From positions 46,078 to 110,077 of the forward strand of contig NZ_JAPQNT010000010.1 of the NCBI RefSeq assembly GCF_028867965.1: 64,000 nt of DNA. Direction: 5' to 3'. Below the pieces are notes generated by a model. It saw only the letters and a program-made list of their open reading frames with translations. It had not been told where the DNA came from and did not search any database. Position numbers and translations under genes: made by a program. Of this stretch, positions 27,779 to 37,567 are shown in pieces (position 1 is the stretch's first letter; every line of letters begins with the position of its first letter). The stretch comes from Flavobacterium sp. SUN046 (lineage in GTDB: Bacteria; Bacteroidota; Bacteroidia; Flavobacteriales; Flavobacteriaceae).

Positions 27779-29452
27779 TTATATAGGAAAAGACTTCTTT
27801 AATTCTTGGATGAAATAGGTTGGAGGCATATTAATTCTATTATTGAATGCTTTGGTAAAATTTTGAGTTGAGCCAAAACCAGCTTCTTCTGCTAATGCTT
27901 TGTTGGTATAATTCCTGAATCTACTTTCCGTTTTGAGTTGGTCGATGATGTAATCTATTTTCAAGTCGCTTATGTATTCAATAGTTTTTTTGTCTCGGTA
28001 TTTGAAAATTATTTTTGTTGTGTACTTTGTATTTGTTTTTAGATAAGCAGCTAATTTTATTAACGACATTTCTTTTTCTAGGTATCGTTTGTTTTTTTCA
28101 AATTTTTCTAGATTTTGGAGAATGTTCTTAACCAAGTCAGGATTGATGTCTAATTCTTCCTTTTTATCATTTGTTTTTTTATCTTTTTTTTGCTCTCTGC
28201 CTTTTTCATTCATCAATTCCTCAAATTTGATTTTGTATCTTTTTCTGCTTCTTAAATGGCGGAAGGTAATTATTGCAATTGTACTTGACAGTAAAATTAT
28301 AATAGCAAGATTTGTTCTATTGCTGGATTTTAAAGATTGTTCTATGTTTTTTTTATCTTTTAGTAGTTTTTTGGTGTCGAATTCTTTTACTATTTTTCTA
28401 GATAAGTATTTGTAATTTATATTTAAAATACTGTCTACTTTAAGTAATTTGTTTATGTATTTTAATTCGGCATCAGGTTTACTTTGTTTCCTGTAAAAGT
28501 TAATTAAAAGTTCGTAATTTTCTCTTAAATCTGGTCTTGTATACTGGTGTTTTGAGAATGAATTGTCTACTAGTTTGAAATAAGTTACAGCTTTTTCTTT
28601 TTGATTCAATTTCCAATAGTTCTTACCGATGTAGAAGTTCGCTACTGTTTCATTTCTATAATCTTTGTTTTGTTGTAGTGAAGGTATCACTTCTTTTAAT
28701 TTGGAAATTGACAGTTCATAGTTTTTTTTAAAGAATTGATTTATTCCTTCGGAATGATTGAAGTAGTTTTCCATGTCGGTATCCTCACACTCTTTGCCTA
28801 TTACTAATCCAAGGTTATTATAATAAGAGCAAAGCTCGTAATTATTAGTTTTATTATAACATAATCCAATTGAATGGATGGTATTTAGATATGCTCTGTC
28901 GTTTTCATTTTCATAGTACTCCCGACATTCTTTGAAAAGAGCTATTGCTTCTTCATAAAAACCCAGGTAGTATTTGGTCTGAGCAATAGTGTATTTGATT
29001 TTATGAATTGCATACTCATTTTTTGTTTGGGAAATAAATTCATCTGCAATAATGTAATTGTCTAAAGCTTTTTGATGTTCATTTTTGCTATAATAAATTA
29101 TTCCTTTTGTTAGGTATGCGGTTCCAATTAAATCTATATCCTTTGTTTTTCTTGCTGCAGTAATTAGACTATCGGCATATTTTAACCGTTCTTTTTTATT
29201 TTCTATAAATAGTATTGTGTGGTAGGCTTTTGTAACTTGTTTCCAGTTGTGTTCTGCTTTTGCTTTTAACAACCAAGCTTCTGCATATTGTTTTGACTTT
29301 ACAGTATCCTTGTTAATGTTTAGTGTTGTTTGAATAAGTGATTCGTAGTTTTTATGAATCAGACTGTCTTTAATTTCATTTCTGTTGTTTTGCCCTAAAA
29401 TGGATTGTTGTATTAGAAATAAAAATAATAATAGGTGTCTTTTACTTTTCAT
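27779..29452 (-). CDS. TPR-domain AraC-type regulator with membrane segment
   Basis: A 557-residue protein of a build typical of Bacteroidota. An N-terminal signal-like hydrophobic stretch (residues ~5-22) is followed by tetratricopeptide repeats (about 60-350), a transmembrane helix (NLAIIILLSSTIAIITF, about 375-391), a charged coil and a C-terminal AraC helix-turn-helix (NKALAEEAGFGSTQNFTKAF, about 520-540). The TPR part should lie outside the cytoplasm and the DNA-binding part inside, so the protein could couple an external signal to transcription. Paired 11-12-bp motifs 158-190 bp upstream of its start (29610-29642) resemble AraC-family sites. Confidence 0.85.
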   Translation of the reverse strand: MKSKRHLLLFLFLIQQSILGQNNRNEIKDSLIHKNYESLIQTTLNINKDTVKSKQYAEAWLLKAKAEHNWKQVTKAYHTILFIENKKERLKYADSLITAARKTKDIDLIGTAYLTKGIIYYSKNEHQKALDNYIIADEFISQTKNEYAIHKIKYTIAQTKYYLGFYEEAIALFKECREYYENENDRAYLNTIHSIGLCYNKTNNYELCSYYNNLGLVIGKECEDTDMENYFNHSEGINQFFKKNYELSISKLKEVIPSLQQNKDYRNETVANFYIGKNYWKLNQKEKAVTYFKLVDNSFSKHQYTRPDLRENYELLINFYRKQSKPDAELKYINKLLKVDSILNINYKYLSRKIVKEFDTKKLLKDKKNIEQSLKSSNRTNLAIIILLSSTIAIITFRHLRSRKRYKIKFEELMNEKGREQKKDKKTNDKKEELDINPDLVKNILQNLEKFEKNKRYLEKEMSLIKLAAYLKTNTKYTTKIIFKYRDKKTIEYISDLKIDYIIDQLKTESRFRNYTNKALAEEAGFGSTQNFTKAFNNRINMPPTYFIQELKKSFPI

Positions 29453-29799
29453 TAGGCATTTAGGTAGATTGATTATTATTTGCTAAAATACTTCAAAATC
29501 AACTAAAATACTGCATTTATCTTATAAAAATCGTTTAACTGCTGATAAATAGCTTGTTTTTAGGTTTTTGATTTAAGATTTTTTTTGAGTTAATAAATAG
29601 GTGTGTTGCATTCGGGAATTACATAGTTGTATTTCAGGAATTGAAAAGTAGTTGTGTTGTTTGGTTTGGTTTGGGCAAGTAGTTTTGTCTCGAATTCAAA
29701 AGGGTTTTATAAACGAAATCCGACCACTGTTCAAATTACCCCGGGCGAAATGAACTGATTAAAAAAAGTAATCAGTATTATTTTAAAACACTAACCATT
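29453..29799. promoter_or_regulatory. Intergenic region with paired ATTCGGGAATT motifs
   Basis: A 347-bp gap between divergent genes. ATTCGGGAATT at 29610-29620 and ATTTCAGGAATT at 29631-29642 form a direct repeat with 22-bp period, the geometry bound by AraC-type dimers. Related pairs lie before the RteC gene (31529) and before the AraC gene at 62338. An inverted repeat ACTGATTA/TAATCAGT at 29754-29776 lies just before the lipoprotein gene. Confidence 0.5.
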
Positions 29800-30522
29800 A
29801 TGAAATTTAAATTTTTATGTATTTTATTTTTAGCTTTATTTATCTCCTGCTCTAACAATATGGATTTCAATCGGAGTCCGAAATTTTTTCCTACTTCATG
29901 TGCTGCTAAGTCATTGGATATACTACCAGCAAATAGTGCTAATCCATTTGATTATGTTGGTCTTTTGCATAATCAGCTTTTAGAGACTTATTATTCAGGA
30001 GTTTCTTTACCTAAGACTTTGACTGGAATTTCAAATTCAGTAGTTTCAATTGCTAATGCTACAAGTGCGTTTACCTCATTGAGTGGCGGCACTTATACTT
30101 TCACTTCTTTAGAACGCGTTCAGTATATAGCATTGCACTCTCAAGATTGTTTGGATTCTGTTGTTGTATCTTCTTTAAGTTCTTCCGGTGCTAGAATTAG
30201 CATGACTAATTTTATAAACTCCTATTTGTCTTTATGCAATTCAGAGAACGACTACTCAGTTATCTATGATTTTATTGTTGCTTATGAATCTGCGGCATTA
30301 TCAGATACTACACTGTCACTTTCGGACCGAAAGGTTATTTTGATTACGACTTCTGTTGCACGCTACTCCTCTTATGAACGAAAGAAACGACCTAAAAAGA
30401 ATACTGATCCAGAATGGGGTCTGTTGGTCACTAATATCATTGCCACTTTAGATGGTGCAAATGAAAGTGTTGCGAAGGCTCTCACTATGGGATTGGTTTC
30501 TGGGATTTATGAGAATCAATAG
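29800..30522 (+). CDS. Hypothetical lipoprotein
   Basis: A 240-residue protein with a clear lipoprotein signal: FLCILFLALFISCSNN with the lipobox cysteine near residue 17. The mature part is rich in Ser, Thr and small residues and predicted helical. No family is recognised. It is the only + strand gene in this part of the window and ends in a good hairpin terminator, so it forms its own transcription unit, divergent from the TPR-AraC gene with which it shares the upstream region. Confidence 0.65.
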   Translation: MKFKFLCILFLALFISCSNNMDFNRSPKFFPTSCAAKSLDILPANSANPFDYVGLLHNQLLETYYSGVSLPKTLTGISNSVVSIANATSAFTSLSGGTYTFTSLERVQYIALHSQDCLDSVVVSSLSSSGARISMTNFINSYLSLCNSENDYSVIYDFIVAYESAALSDTTLSLSDRKVILITTSVARYSSYERKKRPKKNTDPEWGLLVTNIIATLDGANESVAKALTMGLVSGIYENQ

Positions 30523-30532
30523 TTTTAATAGA

Positions 30533-30556
30533 AAGCTCACTTAGGTGGGCTTTTTT
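30533..30556 (+). terminator. Rho-independent terminator
   Basis: AGCTCAC, a TTAG loop and GTGGGCT followed by a T run, just after the lipoprotein stop. Confidence 0.8.
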
Positions 30557-30621
30557 GCTTTAAGGTTCTGAGGTGCTAAGAGATTTAGGATCTAAGATAC
30601 TAAGGTTTTTAATATAAGACG

Positions 30622-31455
30622 TTAGTTGTTGGCGTCTTCTATGCGCTTGTTTAGATTTGTTCTTAGTGTGTCTAGAAATTGGGTTTTTTGAATGGTTTTA
30701 CGGTCTTTTATTTCTAGATAGATTCTATTGAACTGACCCATATCGATGTTGAAGATTTCTTCTATGTTTTTTGCGATTTCGTTTAGGCTTGTATTTCCGT
30801 TATTGATTACTTTTTCATTGTATAGTGCGTACATTAATTCTACTATTGCTACTTTGGAACCTGTCCATTTCAGTTTTTCATTGGTTTTATTTTCTATTGA
30901 CTTATTTTCTGTGGGATTTAATTTTTTTATTAAGTAGGTTTGGAGTAATTCTGACGCTATAACTTTAGCCATTAAATAATCGTGTGAGGTATTGAACTTT
31001 TTATCGCAGGTAAACAAATGATTGTTGCAGATTAGTTTTACATTGAGCTTGTTTCTTAGAAAGTATTTATTATCGAATGAGGTGTTTTCGGTACGGAAGT
31101 ATTTATAGAATTCTTTATTCTTATTAAAGAATCTAGTTAGCTTTTTTACTTCTTTTCTATACTGTTTTTGAAGTTCTTTTTTAGTTCCAATCGGTTTTGA
31201 TGTTTCAATACGGTACATTTTTTGGAAATAAATTAGTTTACTTGTGAATGAAGGCTTGACTGTTTTGAAAAATTCTATTTCTTCCGCTTTGTTTACAAAA
31301 GTATTTGTGTTTAATAATTCTTTAAGTTTTTCAATAGCTGCTAAGATCAAATTAATTACTTCTTCTATTTCTAGAATGGAGAAGTTGTCTTCTGTATTTA
31401 TTGTTTGTAATTGGATTTCTAATTCTAAAAGTAGTTTTTTGGAATGGTTTAACAT
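30622..31455 (-). CDS. rteC: RteC-like protein
   Basis: A 277-residue protein matching RteC of Bacteroides conjugative transposons: an N-terminal helical segment (KLLLELEIQLQTI), the middle RKEVKKLTRFFNKNKEFYKY and FRTENTSFDNKYFLR blocks, and the C-terminal KLKWTGSKVAIVELMYALYN with GNTSLNEIAKNIEEIFNID. RteC activates excision genes in CTnDOT-type elements. Its presence next to excisionase-like and replication-like genes marks region 25.5-31.5 kb as a remnant of such an element; no mobilisation or tra genes are seen nearby. Paired operator-like motifs lie upstream at 31529-31560. Confidence 0.88.
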   Translation of the reverse strand: MLNHSKKLLLELEIQLQTINTEDNFSILEIEEVINLILAAIEKLKELLNTNTFVNKAEEIEFFKTVKPSFTSKLIYFQKMYRIETSKPIGTKKELQKQYRKEVKKLTRFFNKNKEFYKYFRTENTSFDNKYFLRNKLNVKLICNNHLFTCDKKFNTSHDYLMAKVIASELLQTYLIKKLNPTENKSIENKTNEKLKWTGSKVAIVELMYALYNEKVINNGNTSLNEIAKNIEEIFNIDMGQFNRIYLEIKDRKTIQKTQFLDTLRTNLNKRIEDANN

Positions 31456-31528
31456 TTGCCCAGATTATTAGTTGTGGTTGGACAAAACTATTTGTAAGGT
31501 AGTTTGTTTGCAAATGGTTGTTTGTAGG

Positions 31529-31560
31529 ATTCCCGAATTGTATTGTTTAATTCCCGAATT
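31529..31560. promoter_or_regulatory. Tandem ATTCCCGAATT sites upstream of rteC
   Basis: ATTCCCGAATT at 31529-31539 and again at 31550-31560: a direct repeat with 21-bp period, two helical turns. Same motif as at 29610 and 62376. Confidence 0.5.
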
Positions 31561-31622
31561 GCATAGTAGTTTTAGTGCTGTTTTTTTTGATATTCATTTC
31601 TAACTTCTTACCCTTAATTCGG

Positions 31623-31988
31623 TTAGCTGTATTTAACTAAAAAATACTGATCTTTTTTATCATTCCAACTCTTTATTACGTTAAGGTTTTTAGTATTGGT
31701 TTCAGAATGAATTTGTTCTAAGATTTCTTGTTTGTAGGTTCTGAAATAATCGACTTTGTCACTTTCTAAAGAAGTTATGCTGTATATAAATACTCTTGGT
31801 TTGGCTGCTTTTATCAATTGTGGTACGAACTCAAATTTGTCTTTATCATAACTAGCAACATCTTTAAGGATGCTTTTAAGAATATTATTGGTTATGTAGG
31901 TTTGGATAATTTGAATGTAGTTTGTGTTATCTGTTTCTATGATCTGCCATTCAGTCTCACCTTGGCAAAATACTGTTACTAAATTCAT
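31623..31988 (-). CDS. Short hypothetical protein
   Basis: A frame of 121 codons if started at the ATG ending at 31988 (MNLVTVFCQG); an ATG 12 bases upstream is also possible. A longer start at 32084 would add an atypical basic stretch and is less likely. No signal peptide or known domain is visible. The protein alternates acidic helices and hydrophobic strands (KPRVFIYSITSLES). It stands alone between the rteC gene and the DUF1036-like gene. Function unknown. Confidence 0.4.
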   Translation of the reverse strand: MNLVTVFCQGETEWQIIETDNTNYIQIIQTYITNNILKSILKDVASYDKDKFEFVPQLIKAAKPRVFIYSITSLESDKVDYFRTYKQEILEQIHSETNTKNLNVIKSWNDKKDQYFLVKYS

Positions 31989-32139
31989 TATTGTATACAT
32001 TTTTATGCAAATTACGTTTTTTTGGCTAAAGTTTCCAAATGTTTTACAAGCGAAGGGATTCATTTTTTTTAAATGAAGATACACTTGAGAGTTAAATATT
32101 TATTATGATTTTTGCTAACAATTGTAGCAATCTTACTTT

Positions 32140-33384
32140 TTATATTTTTGTTACAATTGCTACAATCTGAATAGATACATTTATTCCAAAAGTCATATCA
32201 TTATTTTTTATTCCTATTCGAGGATTTTTTAATGGTAAATTTCTAATTTGTACTATTCCGGATTTAAAATTTTGCCTTGTTCCTATTGGATAATGATTAA
32301 ACGTTGTTCCATTTAAAAATTGATTATAATATTCATTTTCGAATAAATACACATCACAAACATCATTTCCTGGCGGTGATGAAAACATATTAATTGAAGC
32401 GTTTAACAAACCTGATTTATCAATTAATGATGTTAATTGTTTTGCAACACTAAATTGTTGAACATTTGATTGAACCATTTCTTTACTTCTTGACGAAGTA
32501 TATTCATAATACCACTCAATAGTTCCTTCAGGAAGTTCAACTGGAATTATTGATTTTGAGTTTCCACCTTTCCAATATTCATTGCTAGTACTATTTAAAT
32601 ATATATATTGAATTGGTAGTTTCACAACTTCATATTGTGCTTTTTTAGTAATAACTTCTCCATTATTTATTGAAGAAGTTTCACTTAATGCATTACCATT
32701 TTTATATTCAATTTCTCTTTCTAAACTTCCGTCTTTTTTGTACCAAGAACATTTACCATCATACTTAAAAGGTTGAAAACTTAAAAGCTTATATTCTGAT
32801 TTCAAAGTTCCGTCTGGATAATAATCTTTACACCATCCAATTGGAATATCATTCACGAAGCTTATTTCTCTATAAAATCTAAAATCTTCTTTCAATTCTG
32901 CGAAATTACCTTCTTTGTCTAATCCCATTTTCCATTTTCCTTGTTTTTTATTATAACAAGTTAAATTGTTAGGTTCTATTTTTATTGTGTTACTTTCTAA
33001 TGTATTAATTTTTGCCTCAATAAAATTATATTTTAAAATTAAAGGATTATTGTAATTTAAATTATTATCAGCATTCTCAATTGTAAAAGCATTTTGTTTA
33101 TTTACATATAAACTTGTATTCCCAAAAAAACCTTTATCACATTTATCGATTGTTGCACAATAATAAAATTTTTCACTACCAAAAAGCTTTGGAGTATATA
33201 GATTTTGTTCTTCGTTTGGCTCAATCGGAAACCAACCTTTTGTTGTCCAACCAGTATTTTTTTCGTAAAATCCAATTGCAACAAATATTTTACTTGAGCC
33301 TGTATTCTTGAAGATTACTTGACTAAATGATTTAGTAAAAAGCAAAAAAGTAATAATTATTAATTGGTATTTTTTTATTTTCAT
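32140..33384 (-). CDS. Exported DUF1036-like protein with MORN-type repeats
   Basis: Start taken at 33384, giving 414 residues with a clean signal peptide (QLIIITFLLFTKSFSQ); an upstream methionine would put 20 residues before it. After the signal, a DUF1036-like domain is seen: IFVAIGFYE, TTKGWFPIEPNEEQNLY, then FYYCATIDK. Residues ~190-240 form MORN-type repeats (CKDYYPDGTLKSEY, CSWYKKDGSLEREIEYKNG) as in YwqK-like proteins. The C-terminal third is unassigned. An extracytoplasmic protein of unknown role; the dispersed ACGTGTTTA element lies about 115 bp upstream of the start. Confidence 0.6.
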   Translation of the reverse strand: MKIKKYQLIIITFLLFTKSFSQVIFKNTGSSKIFVAIGFYEKNTGWTTKGWFPIEPNEEQNLYTPKLFGSEKFYYCATIDKCDKGFFGNTSLYVNKQNAFTIENADNNLNYNNPLILKYNFIEAKINTLESNTIKIEPNNLTCYNKKQGKWKMGLDKEGNFAELKEDFRFYREISFVNDIPIGWCKDYYPDGTLKSEYKLLSFQPFKYDGKCSWYKKDGSLEREIEYKNGNALSETSSINNGEVITKKAQYEVVKLPIQYIYLNSTSNEYWKGGNSKSIIPVELPEGTIEWYYEYTSSRSKEMVQSNVQQFSVAKQLTSLIDKSGLLNASINMFSSPPGNDVCDVYLFENEYYNQFLNGTTFNHYPIGTRQNFKSGIVQIRNLPLKNPRIGIKNNDMTFGINVSIQIVAIVTKI

Positions 33385-33497
33385 ATTTCTACTATTTTTT
33401 GTTTTATAAATTGTTGTACAAATTTTAAATATTATCAAATACAAATGGTTTTATCAAAAATGTAATTTACAAATTAAAATTAATGAATTCGATTATG

Positions 33498-33968
33498 CAA
33501 TACGTATAAACACGTAAATTTTTAGTTGAATTTAATAAAGATAAGTTTTGATTGTAATTAAAGAAATCAAAGATTTATTGAAAAATACAATTATTCCAAT
33601 CTAAAAGCGAACCATCATAGCTCGTTTTATACTATTATAAATCATTCACGAATAACTTATTTTTTTGTTTGAGTAGTACGGTTTAAAAGTATGATGCTTA
33701 GTCTGATTTGTCATCTTTTCCTTCTTCAGTTTATGTTTTTTGGACCTGGTTTGATTGCTTTGATTGTTTCCATACTATTAGTTTTAATTTATTTATTTCA
33801 AATTAACAAAAATTTTAGAGTCTTTACAATCCGTGTAAACACGTAAATTTTCATTGTTAGTTATTTGCAATTTTTAAACGGATAGTGATGAAGTTCTAAT
33901 ATCTGTGTAACTCTTTGTCTTTTCTACAATTTTTAAAAATTTTAAAATTTACGTGTTTATACGGATAG
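33498..33968. repeat. Three copies of the ACGTGTTTACACGG element
   Basis: Copies at 33498-33523 (-), 33827-33851 (-) and 33944-33968 (+) share TTTACGTGTTTAYACGKAT. Two more copies lie at 14366-14390 and 23416-23440, each in front of an eCIS gene and providing the TTG of a promoter-like pair. The core is partly palindromic (CGTGTTTACACG). Confidence 0.7.
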
Positions 33969-34036
33969 TTTTTGTTGAATATTTGAGATATTTTTACACA
34001 GTTGAGATTTTGTAACACAATTATAAGTTTTTGTTT

Positions 34037-34190
34037 ATGAATAGATTTAAAGAATTTGTTGATTATATCGTTAGCAAATAGAAAATAGAGAAGAGTATAA
34101 TTTTAGCAAATGGAAGAAAATTAGGGACTCCCAGTTATCGAGTGGTTGGAGATTTGTCTGAAAAGTATGTAATTTTTCGATTCAATAAAT
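34037..34190 (+). pseudogene. Degenerate copy of the putative nuclease at 41054
   Basis: Translation from 34037 gives MNRFKEFVDYIVSK, an in-frame stop, then KIEKSIILANGRKLGTPSYR and VVGDLSEKYVI. It aligns without gaps to the first 49 residues of the protein at 41054-41611 (MKNFDAFVEHIVTK, LEKGGQLGMPSNR, AGDLSEQYVV). Everything behind it is lost, so it is a dead fragment. The two copies bracket the Shango-type genes. Confidence 0.75.
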
Positions 34191-34722
34191 TAACACCTAT
34201 ATTACACTTTTTTGATTTCAAGATGAAGCCAAACTCCTTGTAATATTTAATCTGTTGCATTATGATATGGCTTTTGGCATGTTATGTTAATTTAGGTTAA
34301 GATTCAAGTAATAAATATAATTCCATACATTAAACAAAAAGATGTTAAAATGATGAATTTACTAGCTAAATTTGTAAAGGAAGAGATTAAAAGAAGTGGA
34401 TTACTTGATTACTACAATGCACTAATTATTTCTATTTTTTGCTTAGGGTGTTTTTAAAATATGATATCATTATTCCAAGGAATTATTTGATGGATGTTGG
34501 ATATTATTAAATGTAAATAACCAATAACCAATAATCGAATTTTGAATTTGATAACAATTGAGTAGGTTATTATGATTACAAATGTTTTGAAGGCATTTTT
34601 ATTAAAAATAAGAGAAAACAGAGTGTTTATATTTTTTTTGTCAAGAATATTATTGAAAAACATTAATTTAGAATTTAGCATAAAATATAACTTTACTATT
34701 TATAATAAATATATTTTTAATT

Positions 34723-35625
34723 ATGAACAATATAAATGAGCAATCATTGAAAATTTTTACAGCCAAAGCACAAGCTGATAAAGCTATTAATTCACTAAAG
34801 GGCATTTTACTTGGCATTAATTTAGATAATGAAGTAAATGAAATTGAGATTAATGAACTCAGAAAATGGGTTGTAACTCACAATCATATGATTCATCGTA
34901 ATCCATTTAATGAATTTATGACTTATATTGAGGAAACCTTATCTAATAAGATTCCACCAATTGAAACTATAGCCGATTTATATTGGTTGTGTCAAAAGTA
35001 TGAGGGTGATAATTATTATTATAATGCGGTTACAACTGATTTACAAACACTGCAAGGACTTTGCCATGGCATATTGGCCGACGGTATTATCACAGATAAA
35101 GAAATTTATGATTTGAATCAATGGCTTTCTGAAAATGAGCATTTGAATACTTATTACCCGTATGATGAAATAAGAAGTTTGCTACTCTCTATAGTTTCTG
35201 ATAATAAGATTAATGATGAAGAAAGAACCTTATTGAAAGCCTATTTCAAGCAATTTATAAAGTTAGAAAATGAGGAAATTCAAAAGCAGATTGAATCTGA
35301 AACAGCTAATGTTACTATTTCTGGTTTATGTACAAGTGAACCTAATGTTTCCTTTGATGGGAAGACATTTTGTATTACTGGAGTATTAAAAAGAGGTAAT
35401 AGAGAATCTTTGCAAAATGATATTCGAAAACTTGGCGGAGTACCAACAGAATCGATCACAAAGAAAACGGATTATTTAATTGTTGGAGATAATGGAAATC
35501 CAGCCTGGGCATTTTCATGTTATGGACGCAAGGTTGAAAAAGCTTTAAGTCTTAGAAAAAATGGTCATACTATTACATTAATACATGAGTTTGATTTTGC
35601 AGATATTGTTGACGAATTAATATAA
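34723..35625 (+). CDS. TerB-like and BRCT domain protein linked to Shango
   Basis: A 300-residue cytosolic protein with two recognisable parts. Residues ~100-185 resemble a TerB-like helical domain (LQGLCHGILADGIITDKEIY, then a second ADG-like SDNKINDEERTLL motif). Residues ~212-300 form a BRCT domain like that of NAD-dependent DNA ligase: VSFDGKTFCITGVLKRGNRE, KLGGVPTESITKKTDYLIVG, then KVEKAL and a final acidic-aromatic strand. BRCT domains bind phosphopeptides or DNA ends. It precedes the TerB-containing gene by 7 bp, so it should belong to the same operon. This makes a four-gene rather than three-gene version of the system. Its role as DNA-end sensor or adaptor is inferred. Confidence 0.75.
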   Translation: MNNINEQSLKIFTAKAQADKAINSLKGILLGINLDNEVNEIEINELRKWVVTHNHMIHRNPFNEFMTYIEETLSNKIPPIETIADLYWLCQKYEGDNYYYNAVTTDLQTLQGLCHGILADGIITDKEIYDLNQWLSENEHLNTYYPYDEIRSLLLSIVSDNKINDEERTLLKAYFKQFIKLENEEIQKQIESETANVTISGLCTSEPNVSFDGKTFCITGVLKRGNRESLQNDIRKLGGVPTESITKKTDYLIVGDNGNPAWAFSCYGRKVEKALSLRKNGHTITLIHEFDFADIVDELI

Positions 35626-35632
35626 CCAAGCC

Positions 35633-37567
35633 ATGTTAATATTTATAATTATTGTTATTATCTTCTTTTTTGTATTTTCAGGAAAGAAAAAACCACAACC
35701 TCCTAAATCAAATTATTATGGGAATGCCAAATACAATAGCCCTTTAAAAAGAACGAACCCGGTAAAAGTTATTATTACGGGTTCAACTTCAAATTCTATG
35801 CGTACGGATGATTCAATTGTTGATGTAAGTTCTCAATCTCATAAAATTAACTCTGATTATTGTATTTCTTCTAATGTGCCTTATTGGTCTCATAATTATG
35901 TTTACTCTTATTCGGAAATCAATTATGCTACAACTGCACAAAAAAACTTTTATCAATCTTTTAAAGCTAATTTTTTAAATGGAGAATATTTAGATTTAGA
36001 AGGGAATACTAATTATGCTTTTATATTATTGTTTGACCTTCTAAATGAATTTGATCAGCACAAAAATGTCTCTAAACTTGAAAACCAGTTAGAGCTTTTG
36101 GGAGTGCATTATCCGAAGACAAAGTCTTATGGAGTTACTTTTTTAATTCAAAAAATGAAATCGGTGGGTGATAGCGAAGGTGTTGAAAGGTTAAGGGAAG
36201 ACCATTATGATTATCAATATAGTGAAGTTACCTATTCTACTTTTGAATGGAGGAATAAGTTCAAAAAGAAACTTAATTTAAAGAAAGAAGAAACCAAACT
36301 TTTAGATGAAATTTGGTATTCGAGTAACACATTTTTGAATATAGATTATTGTTGTATTGAAATTATTAAACTGTATCTAATTGCTCTTCCAAAATTAGAA
36401 GAACGCTACAAAGAAACTGAAACTACCCTGAAAGAAGTTTTTGATGAGGTTGCGGATATTGTTGTTAGAAAGCATTTTAGATACAGAAAAGGAAGTACGA
36501 ATTATAAATATGCAATTGATTCTACAATGCATGAATTTTATACTAATATTTTTAAGCTATGCGAAAATAGAGTTAGGGAAAATTATGGTCATAAAAGAAA
36601 GATAACTGTAGACCCGTATATTAATACACCTGAAGCAAAAGAAGTATTTGAAACTAGAATTCTTAATGAAGTAGCTACTATTTTATCAGATTCTATTTCT
36701 CAGATAATCCCTCCAGATAAGGAAACAGAAATAAAACTTAATTTATTAAATACTACAAGATGGAAAATAGCATTTGAAGCTATTAACACCAATTATAACT
36801 CTAATGCTAAAGAGTTTGAAGAGAAAGTCGTTACGCTAGGAAACTTGAATAAAGAAAATCCTTCTATAGAAAATATATTTTTCGAGGCTTCCAAATTTAT
36901 TGCCAAATATGATAAACCAACAGCTTTATTGCTTTACATCCACTATTTGTACCACGATTTAAAGTCTGTGACTTTTGATAACAAACAACTTACCAAATCA
37001 ATACAAAAAAGTCTTTTTAAGACTGATGAACAATTTGAAAGCTTTCAAAATATTGTTAATCAATTTATAGCTGATAAAAACTTTGAAAAAGCACTCCTCG
37101 CCGTCTCACAGGTTTATGCTATAAAACGAAAAAAGATTCAATTGGATATTTCATCTATTAAAGAGGTTCAAGAGCAACATTCCGGAACTGTTGAATTGTT
37201 AAATGAATATTTAAAAGAGGAGACGGAAGAACTGGATGAAGCTATAAAATCTGTAAATGCAAATCAAGATGAAATAGCAATTAATTTAACCCAAAACAAA
37301 GAGGAAATAATAAATTCCATTTACTCTACAGAATTTACATTTACTTCAATTCATACTTCCGCTTTGGAAATTTTTACCAAAAACAACTTTTCAATTCTTC
37401 AAAGTGAGTTTGAACTTTTTGCTAAGTCAAAGGGAGTATTCAAAAATCAGTTGATAGATACTATCAATGAAATTTGCTATGACAGATTAGATGATTTATT
37501 AATTGAAGAGGATGAAAATTATTACACTATAAACCAAAATTATTACCAAAAACTTTTAGCATCATGA
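35633..37567 (+). CDS. sngA: Shango-type SngA, TerB N/C-domain protein
   Basis: A 644-residue protein with an N-terminal hydrophobic helix (IFIIIVIIFFFVFSG) that may anchor it to the membrane. Residues ~90-290 carry the TerB-N pattern (YATTAQKNFYQSFKANFLNG, NYAFILLFDLLNEFD). The C-terminal part (about 510-644) matches TerB-C: a SGTVELLNEYLKEE region and a LIDTINEICYDRLDDLLIEED motif followed by a short end. In Shango, SngA-type TerB proteins are encoded with an ATPase and a helicase, as here. The 3' end overlaps the ATPase start by 4 bp (ATGA), so expression is coupled. Confidence 0.78.
   Translation: MLIFIIIVIIFFFVFSGKKKPQPPKSNYYGNAKYNSPLKRTNPVKVIITGSTSNSMRTDDSIVDVSSQSHKINSDYCISSNVPYWSHNYVYSYSEINYATTAQKNFYQSFKANFLNGEYLDLEGNTNYAFILLFDLLNEFDQHKNVSKLENQLELLGVHYPKTKSYGVTFLIQKMKSVGDSEGVERLREDHYDYQYSEVTYSTFEWRNKFKKKLNLKKEETKLLDEIWYSSNTFLNIDYCCIEIIKLYLIALPKLEERYKETETTLKEVFDEVADIVVRKHFRYRKGSTNYKYAIDSTMHEFYTNIFKLCENRVRENYGHKRKITVDPYINTPEAKEVFETRILNEVATILSDSISQIIPPDKETEIKLNLLNTTRWKIAFEAINTNYNSNAKEFEEKVVTLGNLNKENPSIENIFFEASKFIAKYDKPTALLLYIHYLYHDLKSVTFDNKQLTKSIQKSLFKTDEQFESFQNIVNQFIADKNFEKALLAVSQVYAIKRKKIQLDISSIKEVQEQHSGTVELLNEYLKEETEELDEAIKSVNANQDEIAINLTQNKEEIINSIYSTEFTFTSIHTSALEIFTKNNFSILQSEFELFAKSKGVFKNQLIDTINEICYDRLDDLLIEEDENYYTINQNYYQKLLAS

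Larger units (their letters stand above)
33445..34722. other. 1.3-kb gene-poor spacer with dispersed elements and a relic
   Basis: No intact gene longer than about 75 codons is convincing. The spacer has three copies of the ACGTGTTTACACGG element (33498-33523 and 33827-33851 on -, 33944-33968 on +), a nuclease-gene relic (34037-34190) and a 35-codon frame at 34350-34457 (MMNLLAKFVKEEIKRSGLLD...) that might be a small peptide or another remnant. It marks the border between the mobile-element remnant and the defence island. Confidence 0.6.

Noticed and set aside
34454..34681. 75-codon - strand frame in the spacer
   Set aside because: Composition follows the A/T background, no promoter or start context, and the frame ends without recognisable features.
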